The position numbers were made by a program, and so were the translations under genes. Below are positions 1 to 8,799 of a stretch of 64,000 nt of DNA, piece by piece. How positions within the stretch are numbered: position 1 is the stretch's first letter; the number at the start of each line of letters is the position of its first letter. Below the pieces are notes generated by a model that made no database searches, was not told where the DNA came from, and worked only from the letters and a program-made list of their open reading frames with translations. Source of the DNA: Treponema sp. (GTDB taxonomy: Bacteria > Spirochaetota > Spirochaetia > Treponematales > Treponemataceae); contig JAFZKN010000015.1 in the NCBI GenBank assembly GCA_017553635.1, positions 1-64,000 of the forward strand, given 5' to 3'.

Positions 1-298
1 CAGAGGCATGGGGTCCCTGAGCCTGTCGAAGGGCCCATTCCATTAAGCAGAAAACTGCTGCAGAGTTGTCGTTGGCGCCAATGCCTATGCGGTCGTAATG
101 AGCAATTACTGTTTTTATGCGGAACATTGGGTTGTATTGGGTTTTGGGAAATTTTACGTATATGTGATTTTTACCTTCGAGCGGGATTATTGTAGAGTCA
201 AGTCCACCAGCCTTAAGGTAGTCCTGTATAAAACGGGCACGGTCGCAGGTTGGTGAGATGAAGTCTTTGAAGGCCTGAGGAAATTCTATATTAATCAT
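1..298 (-). CDS. M28-family peptidase-like protein, N-terminal part (gene runs off the left edge)
   Basis: The frame opens at ATG 298 and continues past base 1, so only about 99 N-terminal residues are visible. The segment IAHYDRIGIGANDNSAAVF resembles the metal-binding H-x-D and G-A-N-D-N turn of M28 aminopeptidase-type zinc hydrolases. The metal site would need residues outside the window for confirmation. The last visible codons (about residues 88-96, reading ALRQAQGP) are encoded by a dispersed palindromic repeat that sits in frame inside the gene. It either extends a loop here or disrupts the protein. The lipoprotein gene 321..890 lies upstream in the same direction, 22 bp away. The family call is tentative because most of the protein is missing. 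Confidence 0.5.
   Translation of the reverse strand, partial: MINIEFPQAFKDFISPTCDRARFIQDYLKAGGLDSTIIPLEGKNHIYVKFPKTQYNPMFRIKTVIAHYDRIGIGANDNSAAVFCLMEWALRQAQGPHAS
10..36. repeat. Dispersed repeat family A, copy inside a CDS
   Basis: This is a copy of the short repeat with core CCTTCGACAGGCTCAGG (here in reverse orientation). Similar copies occur at 16311, 18333, 18981, 19058 and 21449. This copy is translated in frame as part of the M28-like gene. Confidence 0.75.
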
Positions 299-320
299 AT
301 ATATAGTAAATAATCAATTA

Positions 321-890
321 TTATTTTTTTTCAAAATAATATATCGTTGGAACTCTTGCCCAGGTTACTCCATCAGACTTAGCCCATTCTTCTGTATAAG
401 ATTTAATTTTTGTTTTTTCGCTATTTGTTGTTATAACAGTACTCTTCTGCCATTCTTCTTTAGTTTCATCAATAGTGCCATAGGCAAATCTGTTGATTAA
501 ATATAGTTTACTAGTAGTTGATGAGTTTCTTCTATTTATTTGTTCTTGACTATATTCTTCGTAATCGCCATCAGTATAAAATCTAATAATTTTTGTAAAA
601 TTCAAATAATCTTCGTATTCTGGATGATCATAATCTGAACCAATAATATCGGAAGTAACACTTATTTCACCTGTTTCATTATACTGATACACTGAACTAA
701 TATGTTCTTCTCTGTACCACCAAATTCCTGTCGTAAAATCGGCATAAATTGCAGATTCTGTTACATCTGCTTCCCATGAAGCTTTATCAAAATCGTCTAT
801 AAATGGAGTTTTATCTGCATTATTATGACTGCAGCCAATACAAAGAAAAATTATTTCTAAAAACAAAAAAGAAACTAACAGTTTTTTCAT
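321..890 (-). CDS. Putative lipoprotein, unknown function
   Basis: The 189-residue protein begins with a lysine-rich start and a hydrophobic stretch ending in the lipobox CIGC, so it should be lipid-modified at Cys20 and exported. The mature part is rich in Tyr, Glu, Asp and Thr. It contains several short beta-strand-like segments around YQYNETGEIS and RFYTDGDYEEY, which suggests a small beta-rich periplasmic or surface domain. I do not recognise a family. The gene is followed at 22 bp by the M28-like peptidase gene in the same direction. Upstream lies the 63-bp palindrome array, so any promoter is between about 891 and 960. This region is more AT-rich than the neighbouring metabolic genes. 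Confidence 0.6.
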   Translation of the reverse strand: MKKLLVSFLFLEIIFLCIGCSHNNADKTPFIDDFDKASWEADVTESAIYADFTTGIWWYREEHISSVYQYNETGEISVTSDIIGSDYDHPEYEDYLNFTKIIRFYTDGDYEEYSQEQINRRNSSTTSKLYLINRFAYGTIDETKEEWQKSTVITTNSEKTKIKSYTEEWAKSDGVTWARVPTIYYFEKK

Positions 891-965
891 ATCTTTTTAA
901 TCTCCTTATTAAAATGTTAAGTGATTATAAGTGATTCGTCAAGTTTTTTAAAATTTTTAGTCGGA

Positions 966-1256
966 TTACATGCGTTTTGAAAATTTTAAAAAAAAGGCAC
1001 GTAAATAAATAAAAGTTTTGAATTATATTACGTGCGTTTTTTTAGAATTTTATCATAAAGCACGTAATCATTAAAATTGCATCAATATACTTACGTGCAT
1101 GATTGACCTTTTCAACTGTTTTGCACGTAACTAATAAAATGACATTAATATGTTTACGTGTAAAATTTACAATTTAACATGATTCGCACGTAATCAATAA
1201 ATTAGTATTAACATATTTACGTGCAAATTTGTCTTTCCATTCATTTTTGCACGTAA
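966..1256. repeat. Tandem array of ~39-bp palindromic repeats, exact 63-bp period
   Basis: The 8-mer GCACGTAA starts at 997, 1060, 1123, 1186 and 1249, and its inverse TTACGTGC (one copy ends in T) at 1028, 1091, 1154 and 1217. Both series have exactly 63-bp spacing. The pairs frame four 39-bp imperfect palindromes with a partly conserved AT-rich interior, separated by four unrelated 24-bp spacers. A decayed site, TTACATGC, lies at 966. The ACGT cores alternate orientation every 31 or 32 bp. The array fills most of the 573-bp gap between the divergent lipoprotein gene and glyA. Repeat-to-repeat identity looks too low for a CRISPR and no cas genes are nearby. Confidence 0.85.
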
Positions 1257-1261
1257 ACAGA

Positions 1262-1408
1262 AGGCACTTGGGCGTTGCGGGCCTGAGTCAGGAGGCATTG
1301 CCCGCTCAGGGGGTAGCGGAAAAGACCGCAGGGAATGAGCGAGCCGCAGGCTAGCGAAAGAACGAGGACTTTGGAGCGCAGGGGGCTTCCCCCTCCTATT
1401 CCCTATTT
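1262..1408. repeat. GC-rich dispersed multi-hairpin repeat
   Basis: The sequence changes abruptly from AT-rich to GC-rich and contains short inverted repeats (for example CGGGC with GCCCG near 1278-1304, and GGGGG-CTT-CCCCC near 1381). It ends in CTCCTATTCCCTATT, a tail resembling the right end of the element at 26599-26755. It has no open frame of note. It lies directly between the 63-bp array and glyA. Confidence 0.55.
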
Positions 1409-1463
1409 CAGCAAAATCCGATATATTGTTTCCATATATAATATCATTATTTGAGGTATAAAA

Positions 1464-2963
1464 ATGTCAACACCATTGGAAAATTATCTTGCTGCCACTA
1501 ACGGAAAACCTAATGCCGCTATGTGTGCTTATGTTGCAAATCTTCAGCAGGTTGCCACTGTGGGACCTGATATTGCTGCATCAATCGTAAACGAACTTGA
1601 AAATCAGCGCAGTCACTTGAAGCTTGTTGCTAGTGAAAACTACTGTTCGCTCAATGTTCAGGCTGCTATGGGAAACCTTCTTACAGATAAATATGCAGAA
1701 GGATATCCGGAGCATCGCTACTACGGTGGTTGTGTAAATATTGATGCTGTAGAAAATGTTGCAGCACGCGAGGCAGAAAAACTTTTTGGTGCTGACTATG
1801 CATATGTTCAGCCACACTCTGGTGCAGATACTAACCTTGTTGCTTACTGGGCAATCTTGAGTGCTAAGGTTGAAACTCCAACTTTGGAAGAACTTGGCGT
1901 TAAGTCTTTGAACGACCTTACAGACGAACAGTTTGACGCTCTTCGCAAGAAGTTTGGTAATCAGAAATTGATGGGATTGGATTACAGCTGCGGTGGTCAC
2001 CTTACACATGGTTACAGAATGAACGTTTCTGCCCGCATGTTTGAATCTCATCCTTATGGTGTTGATCGCGAAACCGGCTTACTCGACTATGATGCTATTG
2101 AAAAGCAGGCTATGGAAGTTAAGCCTTTGATTTTGTTGACTGGATTCAGTGCTTACCCACGCAAGATTAACTTTAAGCGCTTCCGCGAAATTGCAGACAA
2201 GTGTGGAGCAGTTCTTATGGTAGATATGGCTCACTTTGCAGGTCTTGTTGCAGGTAAAGTTTTGACAGGCGACTATGATCCAGTAAAATGGGCAGATATT
2301 GTTACAACTACAACTCATAAAACTTTGCGCGGTCCTCGTGGTGCTTTGATTTTGTGTAAGCAGGAATTTGCTGATTACGTAAACAAGGGTTGTCCTATGG
2401 TACTTGGTGGTCCTCTTGGTCACATCATGGCTGCAAAGGCAATTGCTTTGAAAGAAGCTAATACTCCGGCTTATCAGGCATGGGCTGCTCAGGTTGTTAA
2501 GAATGCTCAGGCTTTGGCAGAAGGCTGTAAGAGTCACAACATTCCATTGCAGACTGGCGGTACAGACAATCACCTTATGCTCTGCGATGTTACAGTTTAT
2601 GGTTTGACAGGTAAACAGGCAGAAGCTGCTTTGTTCAAGTGCGGTGTTACTGCAAATGCCAACGCTCTTCCTTATGACAAGAACGGTGCTTGGTGGACAA
2701 GCGGTATTCGTATTGGTACTCCAGGTCTTACAACTCTTGGCATGAACGAAGCAGACATGAAAGAAGTTGCAGACATTATTGACTTTGTTCTTAAGAATAC
2801 AAAGCCTGGCCTTACAAAAGAAGGAAAACCTGCTAAGGGTAAGATTGAGATTTCTGATGATGCAGTTGCTGCTGCCCGCGAGCGCGTAAACAAGCTTTTG
2901 GGAGCTCACGTGCTTTATCCTGAACTTGATCTTGAATTCTTGAAGAAGGAATTTGTTAAATAA
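1464..2963 (+). CDS. glyA: Serine hydroxymethyltransferase
   Basis: This PLP enzyme interconverts serine and glycine while transferring one carbon to tetrahydrofolate in the cytosol. The 499-residue protein carries the signature TTTTHKTLRGPRGALI, and Lys286 is the expected Schiff-base lysine. HSGADTN and VDMAHFAGLVAG are further family blocks. It is about 80 residues longer than the E. coli enzyme. The extra length comes from an N-terminal extension and an insert near residues 135-175, consistent with the long form I associate with spirochetes and chlamydiae. GAGG at 1453-1456 supports the ATG at 1464. The EIIC-EAL gene starts 23 bp downstream but has its own promoter. Confidence 0.96.
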   Translation: MSTPLENYLAATNGKPNAAMCAYVANLQQVATVGPDIAASIVNELENQRSHLKLVASENYCSLNVQAAMGNLLTDKYAEGYPEHRYYGGCVNIDAVENVAAREAEKLFGADYAYVQPHSGADTNLVAYWAILSAKVETPTLEELGVKSLNDLTDEQFDALRKKFGNQKLMGLDYSCGGHLTHGYRMNVSARMFESHPYGVDRETGLLDYDAIEKQAMEVKPLILLTGFSAYPRKINFKRFREIADKCGAVLMVDMAHFAGLVAGKVLTGDYDPVKWADIVTTTTHKTLRGPRGALILCKQEFADYVNKGCPMVLGGPLGHIMAAKAIALKEANTPAYQAWAAQVVKNAQALAEGCKSHNIPLQTGGTDNHLMLCDVTVYGLTGKQAEAALFKCGVTANANALPYDKNGAWWTSGIRIGTPGLTTLGMNEADMKEVADIIDFVLKNTKPGLTKEGKPAKGKIEISDDAVAAARERVNKLLGAHVLYPELDLEFLKKEFVK

Positions 2964-2980
2964 AAAATCTATAGTATAAT
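2953..2980 (+). promoter_or_regulatory. Promoter of the EIIC-EAL gene (leaderless type)
   Basis: TTGTTA (2953-2958), a 16-bp spacer, then TATAAT (2975-2980). The ATG at 2987 follows after 6 nt with no Shine-Dalgarno, so the predicted start of transcription is at or next to the start codon. Confidence 0.6.
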
Positions 2981-2986
2981 AGTCTT

Positions 2987-5074
2987 ATGAAACAAAGGGT
3001 ATCGAATTTCTGGGCTTTTATTTTTAAGACTATTATGGACGGTATGGTAATGGTGCTTCCTGTAATTTTTATAGGAAGCTTTGCCGTACTCGTCGTTAAC
3101 TTTCCTATCCCGGCTTATCAAAAATTTATTTCTACTTTTGCCGGCGGTGCAATACAATCTCTTTTATTTTTAATCCAGCTTTCTACACTCGGTCTTCTTC
3201 CGGTTTATATGACCGCTTCCATAAATCTTAGTTATACAAACGCAACTCAGGAAGGACCTAAGCTTTTGAGCAAGCTTACAAGTCTTCTGGCTGCACTTAC
3301 AAGCTTTGTAATTTTATCGGGACTTTTTACAAGTAGTTTTGAATTAAAGGAATTGAGCAGTCTTGGATTATTCAGTGCACTCATTTCAGGAATATTTGCT
3401 TCGATGCTTTTTCAGAAATTTGAAAAACTTTTTGGCAAAGACAAAAGCATGTTCTTTGAAAGCGCCGACTCTGTTTTTAATTCTGCAATTTTGATGGTGC
3501 TTCCTTATTTTTGTGTTGTTCTTGTCTTTTTAATTGTCAACTCTTTAATAATTGTGATTTTTGACGTTACCTGTCTGCAGGAACTTTTTATAAAAGCATT
3601 CAATCTGCTTTTTTCTAAGATGCAGCGTTCATATTTCAGCGGATTTTTGTTCACTCTTATTGTTTCTGTTTTGTGGTGCTTTGGCATTCATGGAAACAAG
3701 GTTCTGGACATGGTTGCAGTTGATATGTTTGAAACAATAATTCCGTCTCAGATTGTTTCTAAAACTTTTCTTGACACTTTTGTTCACATGGGTGGAACCG
3801 GAAGCATGCTTGGACTTGTAATTGCAATGCTGATTTTTGGTAAAACAAGTAATTCAAAGAAGCTTGCAAAGATGTCTGCAGGCCCTGCCCTTTTTAACAT
3901 AAGCGAGCCTTTGATTTTTGGTTACCCTATTATTTATAACCCATACCTGATTATTCCATTTATACTTGCACCGGAAGTTTGTTATACCTTTACCTATCTT
4001 ATGGCAAAAGTAAATTTCCTGCCGCCTGTACTTAATCAGGTAAACTGGACTGTCCCTGTTTTCTTAAGCGGCTACATTGCAACCGGATCTGTCAGAGCTG
4101 TTTTTGTTCAACTTATAAACCTTGCAATTTCTGTTGCAATTTATGCTCCCTTTGTAATTCTTTATGAAAAGAAATACATGAATAAGCTCACAAACACAAT
4201 GGATTCTCTTGTGAAGATTTTAAAGCACAGCGAAGAAACTACAGAGCCTGTAACCTTAACCGAATGCGAAGGAAACGAAGGCCGGCTTGCAAAGCATCTG
4301 GTAAATGACCTTGAAGAAAGTCTTGCCGCAGGATTTAAAGAAGCCGCTGCTTTGAATGAAAATTCACTTTTGATGAAGTACCAGCCGCAGTTTAATAATA
4401 TGGGAAAATGCATTGGTTGTGAGTCTCTTTTACGATGGAACCATTCTAAATATGGAATTGTGTATCCGCCGCTTGTAGTTCATATTGCAAAAGAAAGCGA
4501 CCGTCTTTATGAGCTTGAAACTTTGATTATTGAAAAATCTGTGAGTGATTCTGTTGAGCTTAAAAAAGTGTACGGCGAAGATTTTAAACTTAGTGTGAAT
4601 ATTACAGTTTCTACCTTAAATGATAAAAGGATTCTTCCCTTCTTTAAGGAAATCAGTCAGAAGTATACTTTCAAACCAGGCTCAGTGTGCATTGAAATTA
4701 CAGAAGAAACTGCACTTGAATCAAATCAGGAAACAACCGAGCTTATAAATCAGATTAAGGCACTTGGCTTTACTTTTGCACTTGATGATTTCAGCATGGG
4801 TCACACAAGCCTTCAGTATCTTCAGTACAATCAGTTTGATATGGTTAAGCTTGACGGAAATCTTGTACGTTCAATTCTGGAAAACGAGCGCACAAAAGAA
4901 ATCATTAATTCAATTGTTTATCTTTCGCAGTCGCTTGGATTTAAAGTTCTTGCCGAATTTGTTGAAACTAACGAGCAGAAAAATGCCCTTGAATCTATAG
5001 GTGTAAAACTTTACCAGGGATATTTATACAGTCCTGCAATTGATAAAAATGCTTTTGTGAATATGAAGCGTTAA
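2987..5074 (+). CDS. PTS EIIC-like membrane domain fused to a c-di-GMP EAL phosphodiesterase
   Basis: Residues 1 to about 410 form a polytopic membrane domain resembling lactose/cellobiose-type PTS EIIC permeases, including a loop reading FNISEPLIFGYPIIYNPYL. Residues about 440-695 are an EAL domain. Its catalytic residues appear intact: Glu479 in ESLLRW (Ser replaces Ala of EAL), Asn in LSVNITVS, Glu in IEITEE, Asp600-Asp601 in LDDFS, Lys in MVKLD, Glu in AEFVET and Gln in YQGYLYS. It should therefore hydrolyse c-di-GMP. No EIIA or EIIB domain is present here or nearby, so the membrane part may act as a sugar sensor or partner rather than a full transporter. That role is inference. Confidence 0.85.
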   Translation: MKQRVSNFWAFIFKTIMDGMVMVLPVIFIGSFAVLVVNFPIPAYQKFISTFAGGAIQSLLFLIQLSTLGLLPVYMTASINLSYTNATQEGPKLLSKLTSLLAALTSFVILSGLFTSSFELKELSSLGLFSALISGIFASMLFQKFEKLFGKDKSMFFESADSVFNSAILMVLPYFCVVLVFLIVNSLIIVIFDVTCLQELFIKAFNLLFSKMQRSYFSGFLFTLIVSVLWCFGIHGNKVLDMVAVDMFETIIPSQIVSKTFLDTFVHMGGTGSMLGLVIAMLIFGKTSNSKKLAKMSAGPALFNISEPLIFGYPIIYNPYLIIPFILAPEVCYTFTYLMAKVNFLPPVLNQVNWTVPVFLSGYIATGSVRAVFVQLINLAISVAIYAPFVILYEKKYMNKLTNTMDSLVKILKHSEETTEPVTLTECEGNEGRLAKHLVNDLEESLAAGFKEAAALNENSLLMKYQPQFNNMGKCIGCESLLRWNHSKYGIVYPPLVVHIAKESDRLYELETLIIEKSVSDSVELKKVYGEDFKLSVNITVSTLNDKRILPFFKEISQKYTFKPGSVCIEITEETALESNQETTELINQIKALGFTFALDDFSMGHTSLQYLQYNQFDMVKLDGNLVRSILENERTKEIINSIVYLSQSLGFKVLAEFVETNEQKNALESIGVKLYQGYLYSPAIDKNAFVNMKR

Positions 5075-5131
5075 GAGAAGCTCATTATTTTTTTACTTTA
5101 TTTTTTACTTAAATTCTGTTAAACTTTCATT

Positions 5132-6145
5132 ATGGCACAGAAAAAAGAAGTCCGTCTTTCAGATATAGCGGAAAAACTTGGAATAAGTACGGTAACTGTT
5201 TCTAAGGCTCTTTCTAATAAGGAAGGCGTTGGAGATGAATTACGCGAACAGATTAAAGAGCTTGCAGTTCAGATGGGCTACAAGTTCAAATCTACAGCCG
5301 GGGCCGAAGGTTCAACAAGCAACGTTGGAATTATAATTCCTGCACGATTCTTTTCTCCTGACGCTTCGTTTTACTGGTACATTTTTAACCATCTTTCAAA
5401 GGCGCTGCTCGAAAAAGGCTGGTATTCAATAATGGAACTTGTTTCCGATGAAGACGAAAAGGCTTTGATTCTACCACGCCTGATTACAGATAAAAAAACA
5501 GACGGAGTTATTTTTCTTGGTCAGCTTTCTTTTGAATATATAAAAAATCTTGCAAAAACTTATTCTAATTTTGTGCTCATGGATTATTATATTCCTGACC
5601 CTGAAATTGACTGTATTGTAAACGACGATTATTACAATTCGTATCTTATTACTTCTTATCTGATTTCTATGGGGCACAAGAAAATTCAGTATGTAGGAAA
5701 GTTTAATGCAACTACTTCGATTCAGGACCGCTACATGGGTTTTGAAAAAGCCATGCACGAAAACGGACTGGACTGCCCTTTTGATAAAATCATTGATGAC
5801 CGGAATGCTCCTGCCGAGCTTATAAAAATGAAGCTGCCTCCAAAAGATCAGATGCCTACAGCCTTTGTGTGCAACTGCGATATGATTGCTTCAAGATTGA
5901 TTCACCAGCTTACCGAAGAAGGCTACAAGGTGCCGGAGGATGTTTCGGTAACAGGCTATGACAACTTTCTTTCTGAAGAAGAAAAAACTGTTCCGCTTAC
6001 AACAATTGGTGTAGAGCCACAAATTCTTTGCTCCATGGCTGCAGAACTGATTATTAATAAGATTACAGGCAAGCCGTATATTAAAGGAAGACACCTTGCC
6101 ACCGGGAAGATTATTGTCAGGGATTCAGTAAAGGCCATCAAGTAG
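5132..6145 (+). CDS. LacI-family transcriptional regulator
   Basis: Residues 6-27 (VRLSDIAEKLGISTVTVSKAL) form the N-terminal helix-turn-helix of the LacI/GalR family. The remaining about 275 residues are a periplasmic-binding-protein-like effector domain with the usual dimerisation and ligand-binding pattern (NVGIIIPARF, DGVIFLG, SVTGYDNF). The length of 337 is normal. No clear Shine-Dalgarno precedes the ATG. A weak TAAACT 6 nt upstream might be a leaderless promoter. It follows the EIIC-EAL gene by 57 bp, so a sugar linked to that protein is a reasonable but untested effector. Its targets cannot be read from the sequence. Confidence 0.9.
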   Translation: MAQKKEVRLSDIAEKLGISTVTVSKALSNKEGVGDELREQIKELAVQMGYKFKSTAGAEGSTSNVGIIIPARFFSPDASFYWYIFNHLSKALLEKGWYSIMELVSDEDEKALILPRLITDKKTDGVIFLGQLSFEYIKNLAKTYSNFVLMDYYIPDPEIDCIVNDDYYNSYLITSYLISMGHKKIQYVGKFNATTSIQDRYMGFEKAMHENGLDCPFDKIIDDRNAPAELIKMKLPPKDQMPTAFVCNCDMIASRLIHQLTEEGYKVPEDVSVTGYDNFLSEEEKTVPLTTIGVEPQILCSMAAELIINKITGKPYIKGRHLATGKIIVRDSVKAIK

Positions 6146-6243
6146 TGGATTGCCACGTCGCTAGCGCTCCTCGCAATGACGTTAGTGTGGTCTCCGTCAT
6201 TGATGCGCAGTCTCCGTCATTGCGAGCGAAGCGTGGCAATCCA
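6146..6243. repeat. Dispersed repeat family B, inverted pair
   Basis: A forward copy (6146-6182, core GATTGCCACGTCGCT...) and an inverted copy (6214-6243, core ATTGCGAGCGAAGCGTGGC) face each other between convergent genes. The pair can form a long hairpin. It may serve as a bidirectional terminator between the LacI gene and yigZ. Confidence 0.8.
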
Positions 6244-6247
6244 GATA

Positions 6248-6844
6248 TCAAAATGCAATTTTACCATTAGACAAGTCTTTTAATTTTGCAGCAAATACTT
6301 CAAACTGATCAGCTCTTATTTTTCCACTCACCTTCACCGCCTCAGTGAATTCTTCCTTTACGTCATAAAGGTTGAACTGCTCCATGTTCAGTTTGATTAA
6401 TTTATAAAGCGAATAGTCTGCTTCAAATGAAAAATCTTTTTTTTCTACGAGCTCTTCAAAAAGGCCAAGTTCATCTGCCTTTTGGATTACCTGTTTTGCA
6501 CCGTCTGAGTATGCTTTTACAAGACCGCCTGTTCCAAGAAGTGTTCCTCCAAACCAGCGGGTAATTGTAATAAGAGTGTTTGTACAGCCGCGGCCTTTAA
6601 GAACATCAAGAGTCGGGCGGCCTGCTGTTCCGCTTGGTTCTCCGTCGTCGCTCATACCAAGAACTTCGGCGCCGCTTCCAATTACAAAAGCGTGTACAAC
6701 ATGAGTGGCATCTGCATATTTTGATTTCTGGGCTTTTACAAGGTCACGGGCCATTGACTGACTTTCGCATGGGAAAAGTTCAGAGAGAAAACGGGAACCT
6801 TTAATGACTTCTTCGAATGTACACGGGGCTTTCAGACAGTCCAT
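6248..6844 (-). CDS. yigZ: YigZ/IMPACT family protein (UPF0029)
   Basis: The 198-residue protein matches the YigZ/IMPACT family. It has the conserved core HVVHAFVIG, then SDDGEPSGTAGRP and TRWFGGTLLGTGGLVKAY, followed by a C-terminal ferredoxin-like domain. Family members are linked to translation or stress functions, but the biochemical role is not settled. Its ATG overlaps the parC stop codon in the arrangement TAATG, so translation is probably coupled to parC. This makes it the last gene of the HAD-parC-yigZ run. Confidence 0.9.
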   Translation of the reverse strand: MDCLKAPCTFEEVIKGSRFLSELFPCESQSMARDLVKAQKSKYADATHVVHAFVIGSGAEVLGMSDDGEPSGTAGRPTLDVLKGRGCTNTLITITRWFGGTLLGTGGLVKAYSDGAKQVIQKADELGLFEELVEKKDFSFEADYSLYKLIKLNMEQFNLYDVKEEFTEAVKVSGKIRADQFEVFAAKLKDLSNGKIAF

Positions 6845-8757
6845 TACTTTGCAATAGAAATATCTTTAACTTCGCGCGGAGAGACTCTTACACCCTTTGC
6901 CTTAAGTGATTTTTCCTCGTAGTTGTTTGCCTTGAAGGTGTCGCTCAATTTTTTTACGCGCGCCTTTGGAACATAGTTAAGAGTGAACTCAAAAGTTTTG
7001 CGTGTATCTACGTGAAGAACTTCCATTCCATCCGGAGCAAAGAAGTAGTCGCGGTTCATGATGTAGCCGGCAATCTTACAGCGCTTGATGTAAACCATTT
7101 GTGTTGCAGGGTCGCGGTACAAAATTGTGAACAAAACCTTTGAAAGGCTTTCTTTGTCGGCAAGTCCGCAGTAACGAAGCTCTGGTCCAACGAATATTTT
7201 CTTTGGTGCTTCCGAAACTGAATAGATTCCGCTCTTACGAACGTAGATAACCTTATCGAATGAAGTAATTTTAAGCAGCTCTTCTCCACCGCTGACTTCT
7301 GTTCCAAGGTTTCCTGATTTTTCATCATATTTAAGAGGCTTGTCGCGTTTAGAAACAGCCTTAACGTCAACAGCATTAATGTTTGTAATCTTAGTGCGGC
7401 GGCGTGTTGTAATTCCGTCGAGCTTTGCTTCAATGCCGTCGAGCCATGAAATTGCATATTCAACAAGATGCTTGAGCAGGCGGTTGATTTCCTTGATGCG
7501 GTCATTGATTGCCTGAACTTCCTGCTTGTTCTTGTTCATATCATAAAGAGAGATTCTGCGGATTGGAATCTTGAGCAGGTGATCAACATCATCAACAGTA
7601 ATCGGGCGGATAAGTTCTGCCTTGAATGGTTTGAAGCCGTCCATTACAGCCTTGATTACGCCTTCTTCTGTTTTCTGATTTTCGATTTTCTTATAAATGC
7701 GCTCTTCTACAAAGATTCGTTCAAGTGTGCGAAGGTGAAGCTTTTCCATGAGCGAAGCTTTTTCAAGTTCGAGCTCCTGCTTAAGAATGCCAACAAGCTG
7801 CTTTGAATGATATTCAATTACCTGAGTACAGGTCATCTGCACAGGCATGTTATCTTTGATTACGCGAAGATTACAGTAGATTGTCTGTTCACAGTCTGTA
7901 AAGGCATAAAGAGCATCTACAACATCTTTTGTATAAACACCGCGCTGAAGTCTTATTTCAATATTTACAGAATCAGAAGTATAATCCTGAATTGAAGTTG
8001 CCTTGATTTTTCCGTTCTTTACAGCTTTTTCAATTGAGTTACAAAGGCTTTCTGTAGTTGAACCATATGGCAATTCTGTGATGACAATTTTTTTATCATC
8101 GCTTGTGTCCATTTTTGCACGGGTAATGATTTTTCCAAGTCCGTCTTCGTAACCTGAAACATCAATTAAACCACCAGTTGGGAAATCAGGATAAAGCTCA
8201 AACTTTTCACCGCGAAGGCATTTTCGTTCTGCATCAATTACTTCATGAATATTGTGACTCATGATATATGTGCTCATACCTACTGCAATTCCTTCTGCAC
8301 CCATAATGAGTACGAGCGGAAGCTTTGCCTGGAATGCAACCGGTTCTGTATCGCGGCTGTCGTAAGTATCTACATACTGTGTGATTTTTGGATTTGTATT
8401 TAAGATTTCTTTTGTAATCGGACGAAGGCGGCATTCAATGTATCGGGGAGCAGAAGCACCATCGCCGGTGTACATGTTACCAAAGTTTCCCTGCTTGTCT
8501 ATAAAAAGATCTTTGTTTGCAAGGTTTACAAGTGCTGTATATATAGAAGAATCTCCGTGCGGATGATAAGCCATTACCTTACCGCAGACATTTGCTACCT
8601 TTGTAAAACGTCCGTCATCTGTTTTTAAAAGTGTATGGATGATTCGGCGCTGAACTGGTTTAAGTCCATCTGTAATTTCTGGAATTGCACGGTCGCGGAT
8701 TACATAACTTGCGTATTGAATAAAATTAGAATCGAACAGATTTTTTACGTATGCCAT
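6844..8757 (-). CDS. parC: DNA topoisomerase IV / gyrase subunit A-like protein
   Basis: This is the DNA-cleaving subunit of a type IIA topoisomerase. The block HPHGDSSIYTALVNLA and the active-site segment ASAPRYIECRL with Tyr106 are clear. At 637 residues it is shorter than GyrA and carries only a reduced C-terminal region in place of a full beta-pinwheel. This favours a ParC-like decatenase over gyrase A. No parE or gyrB lies in the window, so the partner is encoded elsewhere. GAGGGG upstream of ATG 8757 is a good ribosome site. It lies 42 bp after the HAD gene and overlaps yigZ by one base. Confidence 0.88.
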   Translation of the reverse strand: MAYVKNLFDSNFIQYASYVIRDRAIPEITDGLKPVQRRIIHTLLKTDDGRFTKVANVCGKVMAYHPHGDSSIYTALVNLANKDLFIDKQGNFGNMYTGDGASAPRYIECRLRPITKEILNTNPKITQYVDTYDSRDTEPVAFQAKLPLVLIMGAEGIAVGMSTYIMSHNIHEVIDAERKCLRGEKFELYPDFPTGGLIDVSGYEDGLGKIITRAKMDTSDDKKIVITELPYGSTTESLCNSIEKAVKNGKIKATSIQDYTSDSVNIEIRLQRGVYTKDVVDALYAFTDCEQTIYCNLRVIKDNMPVQMTCTQVIEYHSKQLVGILKQELELEKASLMEKLHLRTLERIFVEERIYKKIENQKTEEGVIKAVMDGFKPFKAELIRPITVDDVDHLLKIPIRRISLYDMNKNKQEVQAINDRIKEINRLLKHLVEYAISWLDGIEAKLDGITTRRRTKITNINAVDVKAVSKRDKPLKYDEKSGNLGTEVSGGEELLKITSFDKVIYVRKSGIYSVSEAPKKIFVGPELRYCGLADKESLSKVLFTILYRDPATQMVYIKRCKIAGYIMNRDYFFAPDGMEVLHVDTRKTFEFTLNYVPKARVKKLSDTFKANNYEEKSLKAKGVRVSPREVKDISIAK

Positions 8758-8799
8758 TTTTCCCCTCTAAATTTCCCTAATATTATAATTATAAATGAA

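Noticed and set aside
966..1256. CRISPR array
   Set aside because: Spacing is regular, but repeat interiors are only partly conserved, spacers are a uniform 24 bp, there are no cas genes in the window, and a clear pattern of alternating 8-bp inverse sites better explains it.
7468..7995. Plus-strand open frames inside parC
   Set aside because: They lie opposite strongly conserved parC codons and encode no recognisable protein. They are antisense shadows.
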